NCBI GenBank assembly: GCA_963774305.1
Contig: CAVZEM010000011.1
Location: forward strand, 1 to 64,000
Source: DASUPK01 sp963774305
Lineage (GTDB): Bacteria > Actinomycetota > Thermoleophilia > Solirubrobacterales > 70-9
DNA: 64,000 bases
Direction: 5' to 3'
A program made the translations under genes and the position numbers. Below, in pieces: positions 1-11,541 of the stretch; position 1 is the stretch's first letter, and each line of letters opens with the position of its first letter. Under the pieces are notes generated by a model. It worked only from the letters and a program-made list of their open reading frames with translations, made no database searches and was not told the origin of the DNA.

Positions 1-3000
1 CCCAGAGCGGGGCCGAGATGTCACCGGCGAAGCTGGTCACCCGATCGACGTGCGTCGGAAGCGCCATCCGGCCGGTCGTGCCGAGCTCGTACACGCCCGC
101 GGTCTGGAAGCAGAGCTCGATCAGGCGCGGCGCCATCTCCATCGGCTGCTCGGACGGCTCGTGGTCGGGGGGCAGGTCGGGCGCCAGTTTCCCGAGCACG
201 GCGCCGTCGCTGCGCCACGCTCGTTCGAGCACCTGGTATGCGGGACCGTGGAAGTAGGCGCGATAGACCGCATCGTGCTCGACGACCGGGCGATCGGGCG
301 TCTCGCCGGGCCCGCCGCCGGCCGCGGGCGAAGCCGCCGGCACGTCGCTCGTGAGGCGCACCCGACCGGTGAAGTGGACCGTCTCCTGCTCGCCCTGCCC
401 CTGGAGCTCCCGACGCCCGATCAACACGCAATCGGCGCACACCGTCCCGTCGCCGGCGTCGCCGCAGGAGCGCGCGGACCTCGATCGTGCGCGGCTCGTC
501 CCGGTAGAACTTCACGGGGGCTAAGAGGTCGACGTCCTCCACCGCGACCACGTGCCACCCCGGCAGGAGCGCCGCCGCGGCCTCCGCGAACGCCTCGATC
601 CCCATCACCCCCGGAAGTACCGGGATGCCGTCGATGCGGTGATCGTTGAGGAAGGCCTGCCGGCTCGGATCGAGATCGACAAGCACCCGCAGCCCCTCGC
701 CGACCGTCATCGCGGCGATCCGCCCGGTCATCGGCCCCGGCGGTGCCGCAACGAGCTCGGTCGCCTTCTCAGGGTCGATGCCGCCGGTAGGGTGGCGCTC
801 CTCGAGCATCAGCCCGAGCGAGCCCGCGACCAGCACCTCGCCGCCGGGGCCGGCCGCCGTCAGCTCGCGACGGACAATCGGCACGCCGACCCGAGGAGGC
901 AGCATGTCGATGCCGGCCATCTCCATCATCTTCGGGATCGAGCCGCGGCTTGCCATCCCGATCTCGGCCCATGCCGTCCAGTCGATCGCGATGCCGCGGC
1001 CAACCGGCCCCCCGCGCCGCACCGACGAGATGCTCTTGCAGAGAAGGTCGTTGGCGGCCGAGTAGTCGGTCTGGCCGGCGTTGCCGAACCGACCCGCGAT
1101 CGAACTGAAGATCACGGCCGTCCCGACCTCGGTGTCCCGAAGCGCGTGCAGCAGGTTGAACCAGCCGTCGGCCTTGACGTCGAAGACGAGGTCGTACTCC
1201 GCCTGCGGCTTGTCGGGCAGGAAGTGGCTGATCTCGAGCCCGGCGGCGTGAATGAGGACGTCGATGCGACCGTCGGCGCGAGCGGAGGCGACCGCCTCTC
1301 CCACCTGCGCCGGGTCGGTGAGGTCCACCTGGTGCCAGTGCGCGGTGCCGCCCGCTTCGCGAATCGCCTCGAGGGCGCTGAGCGCCGCCCTGGCCCGCTC
1401 GATCCGCGCCAGCTCGCGCTCGACCAGCTTCGGCGTCGGGCGCTCGCCGCGGTCCTTGATGCGCTCGGCGAGATCGCGCTTGAGCTGGTCGCGATCGGAG
1501 GCAAAGCGATCCAGGTCGGGATCGTCCGGGTCCGGCTCCGGCACGAGGTCGAAGAGGTGGAACGTGCCGCCCGACGCGGACGCCAGGTCGGCCGTGATCG
1601 CGGACACGATGCTGCCGGCCGCTCCGGTGACGAGGAAGGTCGTCTCGGCCGTGAGCTCGCGCGCGGGGTCGCTCGGCCGGGCGCTCCGCGAGGCCCACGG
1701 TCCACCGCAGCTCGTCCGCGTGGCCGACCTCGACCGCGCCCGGGTCGCGCAGGGTCTCATCGAGCAGCAGCTCCGCCAGCGCGGCGGTCTTGCGGCTGGG
1801 CGCGAAGTCGACGACCTTGACCAGCGCCTCATCGCGCTCGCGGGCCAGCGCCTTGGTGAAGCCGGCGACAGCGCCACCCATGACGGACGTCGCCCCCGCC
1901 GCGTCGTATCCGTGGCGGCCCCCGAGGCGCGTCGCCGAGACGAGGAAGGTGCCCGGGCGGGAGACCTGATCGGCGAGCACCCGCATGGTGGTCGCGAGCA
2001 GCTTCACCCGGGTGCGCAGTCCCTCATGCCAGCCGGTGGGATCGAGCGAGCTGAGCGGGCCTTCATGGTCCAGCGCGGGCAGCCAGTAGACGCCCTGGAC
2101 CGCCCCCTGGGCCTTCCACTCGGCGAGCCGCCCCTCGAGCTCCTCGGCGTCGGGCTCGCCCTCGATCTCGAGGACCTCGACGTCGAGCTTGTGCAGGCGG
2201 CTGGCGAGCGCCGCCCCGACGCCGCCGCGGTCCGGCATCAGGACCACCCGGCTGCCCGCGCCGAGCTCGACCCCAGTGGGCACGCAGCGATCCAGGGGCG
2301 GGCGAACGAGGGGAACGGGCACGCGCCGCAGGAATCCCTGCTCCTCAGACGCGACCTCCGTCGCGGGCGCCTCTGCTCCCTCCGCCGCGGGCGCCTCGGG
2401 CGGCGCTGCGCCCCCGGCCCGCTCGCGAACGAACCCGACCACGTGGTTGAGGGTCGGGTAGTCGCGCAGCTTCAGGGTGTCGTCGAAGGGGATCTCGTAG
2501 GCCTCGCGGATCGAGGCGAACACCTCGGCCTGCTTGACCGTGTCGATCCCCAGGTCGGCCTCCAGGTCGAGGTCCATGTCGAGGAGGTCGCTCGGGTAGC
2601 CCGTCTGCTCGGAGACGACGGCGAGGACGCGCTCGGTGACGTCGTCGGGCGCTGGCGCGGCCGAGGGCTCCGGCCCTGCGGCAGCCGGCTCGGGCGCGCG
2701 GGCGGGCTCGGAGGAGGGGGCCGCGGCAGTGGGGGTCGGCTCGGCAGCGGGAGCCGGCGCCAGGGCCGGCTCCTCGGCGGCCGGCGCGACGCCGGATCGC
2801 TCCCTGACGAACGCGACGACGTGGTTGAGGGTCGGGTAGTCGCGCAGCTTCAGGGTGTCGTCGAAGGGGATCTCGTAGGCCTCGCGGATCGAGGCGAACA
2901 CCTCGGCCTGCTTGACCGTGTCGATCCCCAGGTCGGCCTCCAGGTCGAGGTCCATGTCGAGGAGGTCGCTCGGGTAGCCCGTCTGCTCGGAGACGACGGC

Positions 3001-6000
3001 GAGGACGCGCTCGGTGACGTCGTCGGGCGCGGGCGCGGCCGAGGGCTCCGGCCCTGCGGCAGCCGGCTCGGGCGCGCGGGCGGGCTCGGAGGAGGGGGCC
3101 GCGGCAGTGGGGGTCGGCTCGGCAGCGGGAGCCGGCGCCAGGGCCGGCTCCTCGGCGGCCGGCGCGACGCCGGATCGCTCCCTGACGAAGGCGACGACGT
3201 GGTTGAGGGTCGGGTAGTCGCGCAGCTTCAGGGTGTCGTCGACGGGGATCTCGTAGGCCTCGCGGATCGAGGCGAACACCTCGGCCTGCTTGACCGTGTC
3301 GATCCCCAGGTCGGCCTCCAGGTCGAGGTCCATGTCGAGGAGGTCGCTCGGGTAGCCCGTCTGCTCGGAGACGACGGCGAGGACGCGCTCGGTGACGTCG
3401 TCGGGCGCTGGCGCGGCCGAGGGCTCCGGCCCTGCGGCAGCCGGCTCGGGCGCGCGGGCGGGCTCGGAGGAGGGGGCCGCGGCAGTGGGGGTCGGCTCGG
3501 CAGCGGGAGCCGGCGCCAGGGCCGGCTCCTCGGCGGCCGGCGCGACGCCGGATCGCTCCCTGACGAACGCGACGACGTGGTTGAGGGTCGGGTAGTCGCG
3601 CAGCTTCAGGGTGTCGTCGAAGGGGATCTCGTAGGCCTCGCGGATCGAGGCGAACACCTCGGCCTGCTTGACCGTGTCGATCCCCAGGTCGGCCTCCAGG
3701 TCGAGGTCCATGTCGAGGAGGTCGCTCGGGTAGCCCGTCTGCTCGGAGACGACGGCGAGGACGCGCTCGGTGACGTCGTCGGGCGCTGGCGCGGCCGAGG
3801 GCTCCGGCCCTGCGGCAGCCGGCTCGGGCGCGCGGGCGGGCTCGGAGGAGGGGGCCGCGGCAGTGGGGGTCGGCTCGGCAGCGGGAGCCGGCGCCAGGGC
3901 CGGCTCCTCGGCGGCCGGCGCGAGGCCGGATCGCTCCCTGACGAACGCGACGACGTGGTTGAGGGTCGGGTAGTCGCGCAGCTTCAGGGTGTCGTCGAAG
4001 GGGATCTCGTAGGCCTCGCGGATCGAGGCGAACACCTCGGCCTGCTTGACCGTGTCGATCCCCAGGTCGGCCTCCAGGTCGAGGTCCATGTCGAGGAGGT
4101 CGCTCGGGTAGCCCGTCTGCTCGGAGACGATCGCAAGCACTCGTGGCTCGATGTCGGCGCTCGCGGTGGGGGAAGGGGCGGGCTCGAACGCCTCGGCCGG
4201 GGAGTCCATCTCCAGGGCCGCGGGCTCGATCTCCGCCGGCGCGGAATCCGGTGCGGATGCGGGCGCCAGCCGCACGCCGGCCGGCGGACCCTGATCGACG
4301 ATGCGGAGCCGGTGCTGGACGACCTCGAGCTGCGGCTCCTCGTAGCCGCTCATGCGCCTCAGCCATGCGGTCCAGGCGGCTCGATCGGCAACCCGGTAGT
4401 CGTGGCCGAGCTCGTCCGCATTGCGCCGGCGGCCGTCTGCGACGGGCGTCCAGCGCAGGAGCAGCATCGAGATCTGGGAGCCGAAGCCCGCCGCCAGCCG
4501 GAGCGAGTAGCGGACCGGGTACGAGCCTCCCCCCGAGAGGTTGAGCTGGCCCAGCTCGGGGTCGGGATCGCGGAAGTTGGGCACCGGTGGAACGACGCCG
4601 GTCTCCAGGGCCTTCACTGCGAGCACGTCCTCCAAGCCGACGCCCATGGGATGCCCGGTGAACCCCTTGACGTTCGCGATCACGATGCGGTCGGCGGCCT
4701 GGCCGAAGACGTCGCGCAGCGCGTGTATCTCCGCTGCCGCGCTGCCGCCGCGGGCGGGCGTGTAGGTCTCGTGCGAGACGAACATCGTCTCGCCGGCGAT
4801 GTCCTCCCGGCGGAGCCCGCGGCCCTCGGCCTGCTCCACGAGCTGCTCCATGACGCCGCTGATGTGCTCGACGTCGAGCCGGGTGCCGTGAAAGGCGGAG
4901 TTGGCGGTCACCGAGCCGAGCACCTCGCAGATCGGCGTCAGCGCGCGCTCGCGGGCGGCGGCCGCGCTCTCCACCATAAGCCCGGCGGCCCCCATGCCGA
5001 TGATCATGCCGTGACGGCGCTCGTCGAACGGCAGCGCCGCCTCCTCGACGACGTCGTCGGTCGCCGCCGCGCCGGAGGCGAGGAAACCGGCTCCGATCCA
5101 GCCCATCATGGTGTCCGAGGTGGCGTCGTCGGCCGCCACGATCAGCACGCGGCGGCACCGCCCGGCGCGGATCCAGTCCTCGGCGAGCGCGACGGCCTGC
5201 GTGGTGCTCGCGCAGGCGGAGTTGATCTGGGTGTTCGGTCCCCGGGCCCCGATCAGCTCGGCGAGCTGCGAGTGGCCCATCGAGAGGACGCGGAAGATGA
5301 ACCGGCGGTCGAAGGTGTACCCCTCCTCCTCGAGCGTGTGCTCCAGGTCGTGAATGCGCCGCTCGACCTCGTCCAGCACCACCGGATCGGTGCCGTCGTG
5401 GTCGAGCATCCTCGCCCGCAGCGTCTCGAGCGCGGCGAGGCGCTCCCGGCGCATGTGGTCCGTGGTGTAGCGCGCCACCTCGTCGGCCATCTCCTCGAGG
5501 CCGGGGAACGCCGATGCGTAGATCACCCCGGTGTCGTCGCGCAGCTCGTCGGGGAGCGACCAGCGGTCGGGAAGCTTGGTGCCCTTGGTCGTGGTCTTGT
5601 AGCGCAGCACGAGCGGGATCCCGGCGTCGCGAAGCGCGTCGATGCCCACGGCGATCGCCAGCTGCGTGTCGTGCCCGAGCGCGGCCAGCCGCTCGTCGTC
5701 GACGCCGAACTCCTCGACCGGGTCGAACGCGCCGGCACGCCCGGCGAGCTTGATCACGGCCTCGAGGCGGTCGATCGTCTCGAACTTGGCGCCGCCGTCG
5801 TCGCCCTTGACCAACCGCGTGATGTGCTTGTCGAGCATCTCGCGGCGCAGGCGGCCCGGGATGACGTCGATTCCCTGCTCGCCGTTCAGGAGCCGGCCGA
5901 TGTTCGCGTCGTCGAACAGCCGCTCGGCGCCGGGAAGCCCGAGCGCCGCGCCGGTGATCACCACGGGCTCATCCCCGGGCGCCTCGCCGGCGACGGCCGC

Positions 6001-8943
6001 CGGCGCGGGCTCGGGAGCCGCCCGGCCCCGGCCCTCCTCGGGGGCAAGGCGGGCGCGCGCCTCGCGCACGGGCCGCGAATGGGGCTGCGCCGTCGCGCCT
6101 GGCTTGAGCTCGACCGACTCGCGCGTGACCGGGTCCCGGCCGGTCCCGAGACCCGCACCCCACAGGCCGCAGAGGGCGTTGTTGAACGTCGGCACGTCGC
6201 CCTGCTTGGGGTGGTTGCTGGCGAGGCTGACGATCGCGTCGTCGCCCAGCACGTCTGAGGCGAATCCCTGAAGGGCGTGCTTCGGGCCGACCTCGACGAA
6301 GATCCTCGCGCCCTCGTCGTACAGGGTGTGCAGGCCCTTGACGAACTGCACGGGTGAGGCCACCTGGCGGCTCAGCATGTCGCGCATCTGCTCGACGGCG
6401 CCGTCTCCGGTGGGATAGAGCTTGCCGGTGACGTTGGCCACGGTTGGCAGCCGAGTGGGATGGAGGCCGAGCCGGGTGAGCATCGCCCGCAGCGGAGTGC
6501 TCGCGGGCGCGACGATCTCGGTGTGGAAGCCGTGGCTCACAGGCAGCGGGATCGCGGTGTGCCCTCGCTCCTTCACCGCCTCCACGGCGCGAGCGACCGC
6601 GTCGGTGGCGCCGCCCAGCACGACCTGGTGCGTCGAGTTGATGTTGGCGAGCACGACGTAGCCGTCGATCCCAGCAACGATCTCCTCGGCCTCCTCCAGC
6701 GGGGCCATGACCGCTGCCATCGCTCCGGGGTCGTCCACTCGGAGGCTCGCCATCTCGCGTCCGCGGGCGCTCACTGCCTCGAGCGCGTCCCCGAAGGCCA
6801 GGCCACCGGCGGTGACCAGGGCCCCGTACTCGCCGACGGAATGTCCCATCACCATGTCGGGGGCAATCCCGTACTCCCCCAGCAGCCGCGTGAGCGCCGT
6901 GTCGACGGTGATCACCGCCGGCTGCTGGATCTCGGTGCGTCGAAGCTCCTCCTCCGCGCGCGCCATCGCCTCCGGGTCCGCCGGGTCGGCGAAGATCAGG
7001 TCGGACAGGCGCCGGCCCTCGAGCAGCGGCGCCACGAGCGCGTCCGCTTCCTCGAAAAGCTCGGCGACCACCGGCTCCCGCCGGCGCAGCTCGGCGAGCA
7101 TGTTCGCGTACTGCGAGCCCTGGCCCGTGTAGAGGAACGCCACCTTGCCTGGGGTGCCGCTGCCGCGGTGGATGCCGCGGCCGCGCAGCGCTGGCCACGC
7201 CGACGGATTGCCCGCTTGCAAGACTCGCAACGCCAGCTCCGCCTTCGCAACCAGGTCTGGGCCGTCGGCGTAGTCGATCGCGATCCGCTCCGGGGCCCGA
7301 AGCGCTTCGGTCGACGGCGGCGTCGGATCGAGATGGCGGCCCTGCCGCGCCTCCGCCAGCTCCGTGCGCAGCGCGTTGGCGAGCCCGGCCTCGTCGGCCG
7401 CGCCGAGCACGAGCGCGCCGCGCACGGGCGGCTTGCCGGACGCCGCCGGGGCAGGCTCGGCGGAGGGCGGGGGCTCGACCGGGACGGCGACCGACGAGCC
7501 GTGGCCGTTGGTGGCGTGACGGTCCGGCGCGTACTCCTCCATGACGATGTGGAAGTTGGTGCCGCCGAAGCCGAACGCGCTGACGCCCGCGACACGCGAG
7601 CGCCCGGCGGCGATGTCCCAGTCGCGGAGCTCGGTGTTGACGGCGAACGGCGACGCGGTCCAGTCCACGTTGGGATTGGGTCGCTCGAAGTTGATGCTCG
7701 GCGGCAGCACCTTGTCGTGAAGCGCGAGCGTGGCCTTGAGCATGCCCGCCGCTCCCGCGGCTCCTTTGAGGTGGCCGAAGTTCGACTTCACCGAGCCGAG
7801 GGCGATCGATCCACGCGGCAGCTGCGCCCCGGAGAAGCCCTCCATCAAGCTCTTCAGCTCGACCGCGTCGCCCACGCTCGTCGAGGTCCCGTGGCCCTCC
7901 ACGAGGGTGCACTCCGCGGGCGACAGCCCCGCGTTCCGCCAGGCCCGCTCGATGGCGAAGCGCTGCCCAATCGGGTTGGGGGCGGTGATGCCCTTGCCCT
8001 TGCCATCGCTCGAGCTCCCGACCCCGCGGACCACGGCGTAGATCCGATCCTCGTCGCGGACGGCATCGCCGAGCCGCTTGACCACGAACAGCGCGCCGCC
8101 TTCTCCCATCACGAAGCCGTCGGCCCCCTCCGAGTACGGGCGGGTGCCGCTGGGGGATAGCGCGCCGATCGCGCAGAACTTGACGAACGTGTGCGCGCCC
8201 ATGTTGCGGTCGATGCCACCCGTGATCGCGACGTCGAACTCGTGGGCGAGGAGTCCGGCGACGGTGGCGTCCATCGCGGCCAGCGCGGACGCGCACGCCG
8301 CGTCGGTCGTGAAGTTCGGCCCGTGGAGGTTGAACAGGTTCGCGATCCGCCCGGCGAGGCAGTTGCTGAGCTCTCCGGGCATCGTGTCCTCGGTGATCTC
8401 GGGGAGCCAGCCCTCGAACTTGGCGTGCAGCTCGCCCTCGATCGCGGAGCGCACGTCCGCCGGCAGCGCGGCGAAGCTCGCGGTTTCCTCCAGCTCGCGC
8501 GCGAGGTCGGGGAACATGATGCGCAGCGCGGTCAGGTAGTGCTTCTCGCCTGACAGGGCGTTACCGATGATCACGGCAGTGCGATCGAGGTCGAGCGGAC
8601 GATCCGGCCAGCCCGCGTCCATCAGCGCCATGCGGGCACAGGCGACGGCCCACTTGTGGGCGTCGTCCATCGCGTCGGCCACCGTGGGCGGGACCGGGAG
8701 CTTCCAGCCGAGAGGATCCCACTCCCATTCCCGCACCCAGCCTCCGATCTTCGAGTACGTGCGCTCCGGCGCCTTGGGGTCCGGGTCGTAGTAGAGGTCC
8801 GGATCCCAGCGCTCGGGGTCGACGTCGCTGATCGAGTAGCGGCCGGTGGTGACGTTGCGCCAGAACGCCTCGGCGTTCGGGGCATCGGGGAGGATCGCGC
8901 TGACGCCGACGATCGCGGCGGCGTTGTCGAGTGAGTCGGTCAT
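1..8943 (-). CDS. PfaA-like multidomain synthase KS-AT-KS-ACP5-KR-DH (3' end off window, two frameshifts)
   Basis: Iterative type I polyketide/PUFA-synthase-like megasynthase, probably making a long acyl chain; product unknown. Seen in order: KS1 (residues ~1-470; DAACAS Cys ~217, EGHGTS, NFGHLKG), AT (~560-900; GHSVGE ~700), KS2 (~985-1500; NSACAS Cys ~1241, SHETYT in place of the HGTGT box, NVKGFTGHPMG), five tandem ACPs (~1580-2190), KR with an N-terminal structural half and a catalytic half (TGAAGSIV, active-site YSAAN), then a hot-dog dehydratase (NDHRIDGIPVLPG, HGPAYQ). The reading frame changes near 1660 (in KR) and near 475 (in DH); each shift restores recognisable domain sequence. 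The start ATG overlaps the stop of the upstream acyl-CoA dehydrogenase (ATGA). All ACPs carry GIDTVKQ, with Thr where Ser is expected. No phosphopantetheinyl transferase is in the window. Family assignment firm, function inferred. Confidence 0.9.
2442..4130 (-). repeat. Tandem 378-bp repeat encoding five ACP domains plus Ala/Pro linkers
   Basis: About 4.5 nearly identical copies with a period of exactly 378 bp (126 residues): ~70-residue carrier domain plus an Ala/Pro/Glu-rich linker. Differences are few; for example the third ACP has EIPVDD where the others have EIPFDD (near 3240). The presumed modification-site codons (ACG, Thr) are at 4053, 3675, 3297, 2919 and 2541, i.e. residues 1631, 1757, 1883, 2009 and 2135. 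Near identity at DNA level implies recent duplication or gene conversion. It also makes copy number vulnerable to assembly collapse. Confidence 0.95.
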
Positions 8944-10595
8944 GGCCGCATGCGCCCGTAGACGGCTTCCCTGACCTGCTCGAGATCGGCGAGCAGCCCG
9001 CCCTGGGCTTGGTGGATCGACGCGAGGTCGAGGCGGTGCTCGAGCTCGCCGAGGTCCCCGTCGGCTCCGGCCACCCAGCGCACCCCCTCGGTCGGAACGG
9101 ACAGCGCGGCGTTGCGGGCGCTCACGCGGCTGGCGGCGGCCAGCGCCTTCGCTCGCAGGCGCCGCGACGCCTTCTCGTTCAGCTCCTTGTCGGCCGCCCG
9201 CTGCGCACGTCTGACGAGCGTGGCGGCGCCATCGACCTGCGCGATCAGGGCACCGAGGCGCATCAGGACATGCTGGTGGCGGGTCAACCGCTCTACCCTG
9301 GCGCGTTCGAGCAGCTCTGCGAGGGCGTGGTGGGCGAGTGCGGCGACGTCGGCGCCGACCGCGGGATGGTCGCCGTGGAGCGCCTCGAGCTCCCGCGCCT
9401 TCTCGTGGTAGTGATCGCCGCCGGACTTCATGTGCTCCTGCCAGCGGCCGCGCGCGATTGTGATCTCCATGATCTCCGAAGTGCCCTCGTAGATCCTGGT
9501 GATCCGAACGTCGCGCTTGATCTTCTCGACCATGTAGTCGTGGGTGTAGCCGTAGCCGCCGTGGGCCTGGATGGCCGCGTCGGCCGCCGCGTCACCCGCC
9601 TCCGTCGCGAGGTACTTGGCGATCGCGCCCTCGACGTTCAGCTCGCCCTCGCCGGCGTCCAGCCGCTCGGCCGTTTCCTCGATCGCCGCCCGCGACGCCT
9701 CCAGGGCGACCGCGTGGGGGACGATCAGCTTGTTCGTGTAGCCCTCCTTCTCCGACAGCGGCCCGCCCGCCTGGACGCGCTTGCTGGAGTAGAGGATCGC
9801 GCGGTCGAGCGCCGCCCATCCCGCGCCCAGCCCGAAGGCAGCCACCATCAGCCTCGTGTAGCCGAACACCTGCTGGGCCTGGACCAGGCCCTGGCCCTCG
9901 ACGCCGCCGACAAGCCGGTCGGCTTCGACGTGGACCTTGTCCAGGAACAGCGCCGCCGTGTTGCTCAGCCGGATGCCGTGCTTGTCCTCGTGCTTGCCGT
10001 GAGTGAACCCCTCGGCGCCCGACTCGATAATGAACCAGCTCGGTCCGTCGGGCGCGAGGGCGAGGATCGTGTAGAGGTCCGCGACGCCTCCGTTGCTGAT
10101 CCACTGCTTCGCCCCGCTGATCAGGTAGCCCGTCACCTTCCCGTTCTCCGCGACAGGCTCGGCGATTGTCTTCAGCGCCCCGAGGTCGCTGCCCGCCTCG
10201 GGCTCGGTGGCGCCGTAGGCGAACAGGACCCCCTCCTTGGCGATCCGGCTCATGTACTCGCGCTTCTGCTCCTCGGTCCCGCCGACCCGGATCGGATCGC
10301 TGCCCAAGAACGTTGCGAGCTCCGATGTCGCGAGGCCCACGTCGATCGCGGCCATCCGCTCGCAGATGCGATAGACATCGAAGGCGCCGCCTCCCATCCC
10401 GCCGTACTCGTAGGGAACGAACAGGAGCTGGATGCCAAGCTCCTCGGCGGAGGACATGCGGCGAACGAGCTCCTCCGGGAACGTGTCTTGCTCGTCGAGC
10501 TCGATCAGGAGCGAGTCCGGAAGCTCGCGCGCGGCGAACTCGTCGATGGATTTAAGCGCCACGCTCAACGTCTCGGCGTTGAGCTCGTTAGCCAT
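8940..10595 (-). CDS. Acyl-CoA dehydrogenase with C-terminal helical extension
   Basis: FAD-dependent alpha,beta-dehydrogenation of an acyl-CoA, passing electrons to ETF. 551 residues. The N-terminal ~390 show the family fold: GATEPEAGSD substrate loop, GAKQWISNGG, HGGYGYTHDYMVEKI and RIYEGTSEIM, containing the usual catalytic Glu region. The remaining ~150 residues are helical and Ala/Arg/Leu-rich, as in long-form dehydrogenases such as VLCAD. The stop overlaps the ATG of the downstream synthase (ATGA), so the two are probably translated together. The divergent etfB-etfA pair would be the electron acceptor. Substrate unknown. Confidence 0.9.
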   Translation of the reverse strand: MANELNAETLSVALKSIDEFAARELPDSLLIELDEQDTFPEELVRRMSSAEELGIQLLFVPYEYGGMGGGAFDVYRICERMAAIDVGLATSELATFLGSDPIRVGGTEEQKREYMSRIAKEGVLFAYGATEPEAGSDLGALKTIAEPVAENGKVTGYLISGAKQWISNGGVADLYTILALAPDGPSWFIIESGAEGFTHGKHEDKHGIRLSNTAALFLDKVHVEADRLVGGVEGQGLVQAQQVFGYTRLMVAAFGLGAGWAALDRAILYSSKRVQAGGPLSEKEGYTNKLIVPHAVALEASRAAIEETAERLDAGEGELNVEGAIAKYLATEAGDAAADAAIQAHGGYGYTHDYMVEKIKRDVRITRIYEGTSEIMEITIARGRWQEHMKSGGDHYHEKARELEALHGDHPAVGADVAALAHHALAELLERARVERLTRHQHVLMRLGALIAQVDGAATLVRRAQRAADKELNEKASRRLRAKALAAASRVSARNAALSVPTEGVRWVAGADGDLGELEHRLDLASIHQAQGGLLADLEQVREAVYGRMRP

Positions 10596-10675
10596 CAGGC
10601 CTCCGACCTGGGGAGCACCAGGATCGGATCCGGACTAACGTCCTTGATAACGGCCTTGACGAAGGGCATTCCTTT

Positions 10676-10727
10676 CCCAACGAGCTAGAAGGAAGCCGCT
10701 CCCCAACGAGCTAGAAGGAAGCAGCTC
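10676..10727. repeat. 26-bp tandem direct repeat in divergent promoter region
   Basis: Two adjacent copies of a 26-bp unit, cccaacgagctagaagg followed by aagcNgctc, differ at one base and lie between the divergent dehydrogenase and etfB starts. The placement, 44 bp before the etfB start codon, suits a regulator-binding site. No regulator is encoded alongside. Confidence 0.7.
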
Positions 10728-10770
10728 GATTGCCAATGCTACCCCTTGAAGTTGAGACGGTCGACCCCCG

Positions 10771-11541
10771 ATGAACATCGCGGTCGCGATCCGGCTGATG
10801 CCCAAGACGGGCGAGGAGCTCGAGGTTGACGAGAGCGGCACGGACATCGACCGCGAGCTCGTCGAGATGGCCATCAACGAGTTCGACGACCAGGCGCTCG
10901 AGGAGGCGGTGCTGCTCAAGGAGGCGACCGGCGCCACGGTCACGGCGGTCGGGTTGCGCTCCGACGGGATCGATGAGGCGCTGCGCCTGGCCTACGCGCG
11001 CGGTGCGGACAGGCTGGTGGTCGTTGAGGCCGGCGAGATCGATACCTACGACTCTCGCACGGGGGCGCTCGCGTTCGCCGAGGCCTTCCGCCAGCTGGAG
11101 CCCGATCTGGTCCTCACCGGCGTCCAGACGCCGACCGACGTGTTCGGGCAAACGGCGCCCTACCTCGCCGCGAACCTCGGCTGGCCGCAGGTGAACGTCG
11201 TCGTGGGTGTCACCCTCGCCGACGGAACGGCACGCGTGACGCAGGAGTACGCCGGCGGGCGCCTTGCGGTCCTGGGCCTCGACCTGCCGGCGATCGTCGG
11301 CGTGCAGTCGGCCAGCTCGCCGCCGCGCTACGTCGCGATGGCGAGGCTCCGCCAGGCGATGACCGAGGCGAGCACCGAGACCCTCAACGTCAGCGTCGAC
11401 GCGCCCGCCGTGGCGTCGAGCATCGTCTCGCTCGCTCGGCCGACGCCACAGGCTCAGGCGACGATGCTCGACGGTGACGCGGAGGAGATCGCAGCGAAGC
11501 TCGTCGAGGTGTTGCGCGAACGGGGAGCTCTGTCCGGCTGA
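10771..11541 (+). CDS. etfB: Electron transfer flavoprotein subunit beta
   Basis: Beta subunit of ETF, the soluble carrier taking electrons from acyl-CoA dehydrogenases. 256 residues, normal family length: begins MNIAVAIRLMPKTGEE, has NEFDDQALEEAV (adenine-nucleotide binding region), an FGQTAPYLA segment and LPAIVGVQ near the C-terminal recognition loop. The stop overlaps the etfA start (TGATG), so the heterodimer subunits are coupled. Start chosen for the canonical N-terminus. Confidence 0.93.
   Translation: MNIAVAIRLMPKTGEELEVDESGTDIDRELVEMAINEFDDQALEEAVLLKEATGATVTAVGLRSDGIDEALRLAYARGADRLVVVEAGEIDTYDSRTGALAFAEAFRQLEPDLVLTGVQTPTDVFGQTAPYLAANLGWPQVNVVVGVTLADGTARVTQEYAGGRLAVLGLDLPAIVGVQSASSPPRYVAMARLRQAMTEASTETLNVSVDAPAVASSIVSLARPTPQAQATMLDGDAEEIAAKLVEVLRERGALSG

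Noticed and set aside
2442..4130. Regular repeats considered as a CRISPR array
   Set aside because: The 378-bp period, no short-repeat/spacer structure and an intact ACP coding frame rule this out.
2345..5158. Second long frame on the same strand as the synthase
   Set aside because: Arg/Pro-rich out-of-frame reading of KS2 and ACP repeats; the true frame has intact catalytic motifs.
1252..6258. Very long antisense open frame opposite the synthase
   Set aside because: It is a by-product of high GC and the ACP repeats; its translation is low-complexity with repeated identical blocks mirroring the synthase, and no family resemblance.
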